This document shows, piece by piece, positions 60,644 to 64,000 of a stretch of DNA of 64,000 bases. Position 1 is the stretch's first letter. Each line of letters begins with the position of its first letter. The notes under the pieces were generated by a model, which did no database searches, was not told the origin of the DNA, and worked only from the letters and a program-made list of their open reading frames with translations. Source of the stretch: Owenia fusiformis (taxonomy: Eukaryota > Annelida > Polychaeta > Sabellida > Oweniidae); the NCBI GenBank assembly GCA_903813345.2, contig CAIIXF020000012.1, positions 5,561,318-5,625,317 on the forward strand, in the 5' to 3' direction. The position numbers and the translations under genes are program-made.

Positions 60644-62115
60644 CGCAGTTGATGATAACTCGAGTGATGTGATGACTATTTCACCAGTTGTGTTGTGTGC
60701 ATTTGTTTTGATATATAGTCAATTGACAATAATGGCCGTCTAACTTTGATCTCTATTATTTGAAGTTCATACACCAATAGTTCCAAAACAACGAACATCA
60801 AAGATTACAATTAATACACATTTATCATTTTCGATAATCGCAGGTAATATTCGATTAATTTATTATTTTAAATGTTAACAATCACTTTAATTAATCAACC
60901 TGCATTCGTCTGATTCATTCGTGGTTAGGTGGATTAAGACATGGTGAAATAATTCGATTTATGGGAATATTTGGGTCGAAACTTGTAATAATTTAAATTA
61001 CGAGATTTTCTCCGAGGCAATCGATGTCTCTGGACTCAAATTGAGTTTAAAGGTATAGGTCGGAATAATTGATAATCGGGTCATGATATTACACGTTTGT
61101 GCACAAGTTCTCTTAAAAACGAGTAGCTTAACTTCCTTCTGAAGTAGATATTACCAACCATAATCTATAAAATAATATAAACTCATATGATAGTCTTGCG
61201 TTAAGCCCTTGTGTAACCATCCTCCCAACAGTGTCTTACCTCTACATGAAATAAGAGGATCACACACCCGATGCAACACTAAAATCCATCCACAAAAGAC
61301 AAGTACAATTATAATCTACAAACAAAATGTCATGCTAGAAGTGTGTGGTCAAAAGAGCAAGTCGTGAACAGTTCAAAGTTACACCAGTTCATCTAGTTGA
61401 AAAGAATGATCGATGCTTGCTCTGACCTTGTGGTCAATAGATAGAGTGAATTCTAATAAACTGATTATGAATATCGACTGTATACATGGGCGAATTGTAC
61501 GCATGCGATAACCCTAGGTTGACCTAAATGTATAAATCATGACAAGACTAGTACTGAAATCAGATGCTCCTTTAGCATTTGCATCATGAGGCCAGAAAAA
61601 TTAATTTTCGTTTCGGTCGCCGAGCGGGTGGCAAAAACCTAAATTATTTGACCCGGGATGGCATTTACCACAGTTGGTGATTTCTCTGTCAATCATTTAT
61701 AAAATACAAAATTATCGTCTGAACCGGGATTCGAACCCGTAGGCTCTTGCAACAGTGGAAAATGATGTATTGCATGAGCTTTCTGAGCAGACTACAGTTA
61801 TTTTACGAAAAATCTTTCCACGGCTGAGGTTCCATTATCACTATTTTGCAATACGTAAATTAAAGACGACACATTATTTTCCGTACATCATTTGCTAAAT
61901 ATAACGTGATCAATGTTCAGGATGTTTAGTAAATATTTACCATTTAACATGAAATATGCATTACATCTAGACTTATTTCGCAAATCAATTCATAAAGTTA
62001 TGAACAGTATTGAAAAAACGATGTGTCATATTTGTATTGATAATATTATTACGAATAGTGTGACCTCAAAAATCATATTTCACAACCTTGTAAAAAATCA
62101 GGGCACATTATTTTA
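60644..62115. other. upstream region of vWA gene B, with tRNA-like relics
   Basis: No gene seen. Around 61609-61640 the plus strand has CGGTCGCCGAGCGGGTGGC, like a Leu/Ser-type A-box. Around 61720-61760 the minus strand has GGGTTCGAATCCCGG, a perfect B-box. The two are on opposite strands, so they are probably SINE or tRNA pseudogene fragments. Confidence 0.45.
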
Positions 62116-63455
62116 CGGTGAAACCTGGCTTATCCGAATGCCATTCGGGACGGCTAAAATCATGCGGATTACGTATTTACATTTCATCTCCGAGATTCTG
62201 GATTTTGAAGAAATATGAACATATTCTCAATAAATATTTATACTTCTATTGACCTCATTCAATGGTTTGAAAATCTGATTGAAATTGATTTATTAGTCTT
62301 GTTAGAAAGACACGTTATGATTGAGACGTTTTCCAAAAGTTTGGACATCATAATGAAACAGTGATTTTAAGAAACTATTTGGGCTATTTTGTCAATATGA
62401 AACTGTGATATTTTATGAAAAGTGTTTAAATTAGATAGGTTTATTTTAAAATATGAAGTTCATTGGTCAAAATGGGAGGTGTTCACATTTCAAGGTTTCT
62501 TTAACATACACTCCCCTCCATAAGTTTGACAACCTTAGCTCCCATTGAACTACGTGTTAAAGCCTCCTTACCTTTGGATTTTTATTTACTTATCCTGCGA
62601 TGAAAATACTTAATATATACTATTGATGGAAACATAATTTGACTTTACTTCCAATCTCCAAATTTTCTAAATTTTTCCTCAATTACAATTATAGGTCGAA
62701 AATTGATGATTTTGATGAATTTTTGAAAATTGACATTCCCATGTTAACCAATGGGAAATGGTAGGTTTGCCGCAAGTCATATAACAGAATATCTATCACT
62801 CCGAGTCCTTGTAAAAAAATACAAGTTAGGTAGGCAATTGAATTTGCTAACTTTATTTAACAGAAAATTGATATCTTTCTTCAGGATCAACAAAGCTATA
62901 TAATAAGACTTTAAAGTAAAAAAAAACTCTCCCATTGAAATAACACAGGAGGCGAAAAATGATTTTCAAAAATGACTTTGAAGCTCTGTAATTTAAGTAT
63001 TAATCAAGTAAACTAAACACTTAGTGTACAAAAAAGTTAGACAATTCGATTTTATATATAAAAATATTTCGTAATGAATCTTTTACTTCATAGATATCCT
63101 AATTTCCGATTTGTCCTGAACCCACCATTTACCATTGGTTTACATGGGAATGACGATTTTCAAAAGTTTCTTCAAATTTATTATCAATTTTCGACCTATT
63201 GTAATCGAGGAAAAAATTGGTAAAATTTGGAGGTATTGGAAATAAAGTCAAGTCAAGTTTCCATCGATATTATAAGGTATTTCATCGCCGGTTAATGAAA
63301 TAAAAAATCAAACTTAAAGAGGCTTTAACACGTAGTTCAATGGGGGAGCTAAAGTTGCCAAACTTATAGAGGGGAGTGTAGGTGTCAATGGGAGGTAAAA
63401 CAGGACCAAAAAAAGTGTTCAGATTGGGAGATGTTCCGAATGGCCAGGTGTTCAT
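62116..63455. mobile_element. pogo/Tigger-like MITE split by a later insertion
   Basis: It begins GGTGAAACCTGGCTTATCCG and ends CGAATGGCCAGGTGTTCATT. Segments such as AAATATGAAGTTCATTGGTC and GGTGTTCACATTTCAAGGTT align with the copy at 8388-8841. The element at 62509-63378 interrupts it. Confidence 0.65.
62509..63378. mobile_element. 870-bp foldback element with long inverted arms, TA target duplication
   Basis: It begins CACTCCCCTCCATAAGTTTG and ends with the near-exact reverse complement. The arms remain recognisable for about 250 bp, for example CCATTGAACTACGTGTTAAA in both. TA flanks it (62507-62508 and 63379-63380). The related MITE at 8388-8841 reads TTAACATAGGAATCAATGGG at the same point, giving an unoccupied site with a single TA. 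No coding region, so probably a non-autonomous Tc1/mariner relative. Confidence 0.8.
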
Positions 63456-63830
63456 TATACATGGTTACAGATGTGAGTCATGATAGCCAACAGCTCACAC
63501 CCAGAGATGCGTAGCCTACATTTATTATACACCCCTCCAAAAGTTTGGGAAGACCATTGACCACATTTTAAAGTCTCTTTATGTTTGGCAATTTTGAAAA
63601 AATATCAGTCACCTAAGTTTAAATTTCAGTTCAAATTCAAATAGGATTATAGTTTTCACAGAGGATATCTTTTTTGAGGGATATCATTTTTATCCATAAG
63701 ATAACACGATACCATGGGGGAGTCAAGATTGCCAATTTTTGTTGAAGGGGAGCGTTACCAATGTGTCTGCGGAAAGACACGATCACTTAAAAATGTAAAA
63801 TCCTAATTTGTTTCTTTGAAAGGACAGTTC
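63456..63830. other. spacer with a possible small relative of the foldback element
   Basis: ACACCCCTCCAAAAGTTTGG (about 63529) and, inverted, AATTTTTGTTGAAGGGGAGCG (about 63735-63755) look like weak ends of the same family. Otherwise nothing is seen. Confidence 0.3.
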
Positions 63831-64000
63831 TTATGTCTTGCATGGGTATGAACGCCCAAGATGTTCGGCTAAACGTATCGCTATCGACTCAGTACTCTCA
63901 TCTTCCATTTTAAGAACAAGGTCGTCCGCATCCGTACTAATCAAATCAATCTCAGTTTCTTTAGACACGTGACTACTTTTGGCCAACTCAGTGACAACCC
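63831..64000 (-). CDS. secreted vWA protein paralogue C, C-terminal end only
   Basis: The last 55 codons of a third gene, with stop TAA at 63831-63833. The segment KETEIDLISTDADDLVLKM corresponds to RIETEIDLIMAKEAVLHM in paralogue B, followed by a similar IAIRLAEHL helix. The metal site and signal peptide lie beyond the window. Same strand and order as A and B, which supports tandem duplication. Confidence 0.75.
   Translation of the reverse strand, partial: VVTELAKSSHVSKETEIDLISTDADDLVLKMEDESTESIAIRLAEHLGRSYPCKT

Overview
This window is animal nuclear DNA: AT-rich, intron-rich, and dense in tandem repeats and small DNA transposons. It carries a ciliary transition-zone gene, GT-AG introns and metazoan repeat types (Ty3/gypsy-like LTR element, LINE, pogo, hAT and tRNA-derived elements). 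An aquatic invertebrate is the best guess; the phylum cannot be fixed from the sequence.

Layout. 1-7503: an LTR retrotransposon lacking its pol region. It has a gag-protease ORF, a tRNA-Leu primer site and very long LTRs (the 3' LTR is 3.8 kb), most of which is a tandem array. 7504-12180: AT-rich DNA with a pogo/Tigger-like MITE and no convincing gene. 12180-45655, minus strand: one tectonic gene, closest to tectonic-2 (TCTN2), assembled here as 23 phase-compatible exons from signal peptide to the C-terminal tectonic region. Its 8.7 kb intron 13 contains a complete five-exon gene on the opposite strand (23763-28421). That gene encodes a secreted protein with two phosphatase-like (DUF442/BLH) domains, both lacking the catalytic cysteine. 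46026-47745: a broken LINE. 48160-53568: a possible large repeat unit with GC-rich, CpG-rich inverted arms. 54515-56071: two MITEs, one inserted at the very end of the other. 56178-64000, minus strand: a tandem cluster of three secreted von Willebrand factor A (vWA) genes, the third cut by the window edge, with nested transposons between the second and third.

The most unusual theme is structural. At five or more exons in two genes, a splice site and the adjoining piece of exon have been duplicated in tandem into the intron, once or up to about 23 times. The start of the nested gene, with its signal peptide, is also duplicated, and a single-copy upstream motif has grown into a minisatellite of about 25 copies. 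Splice phases were followed by hand across every junction. No alignments or database searches were run.
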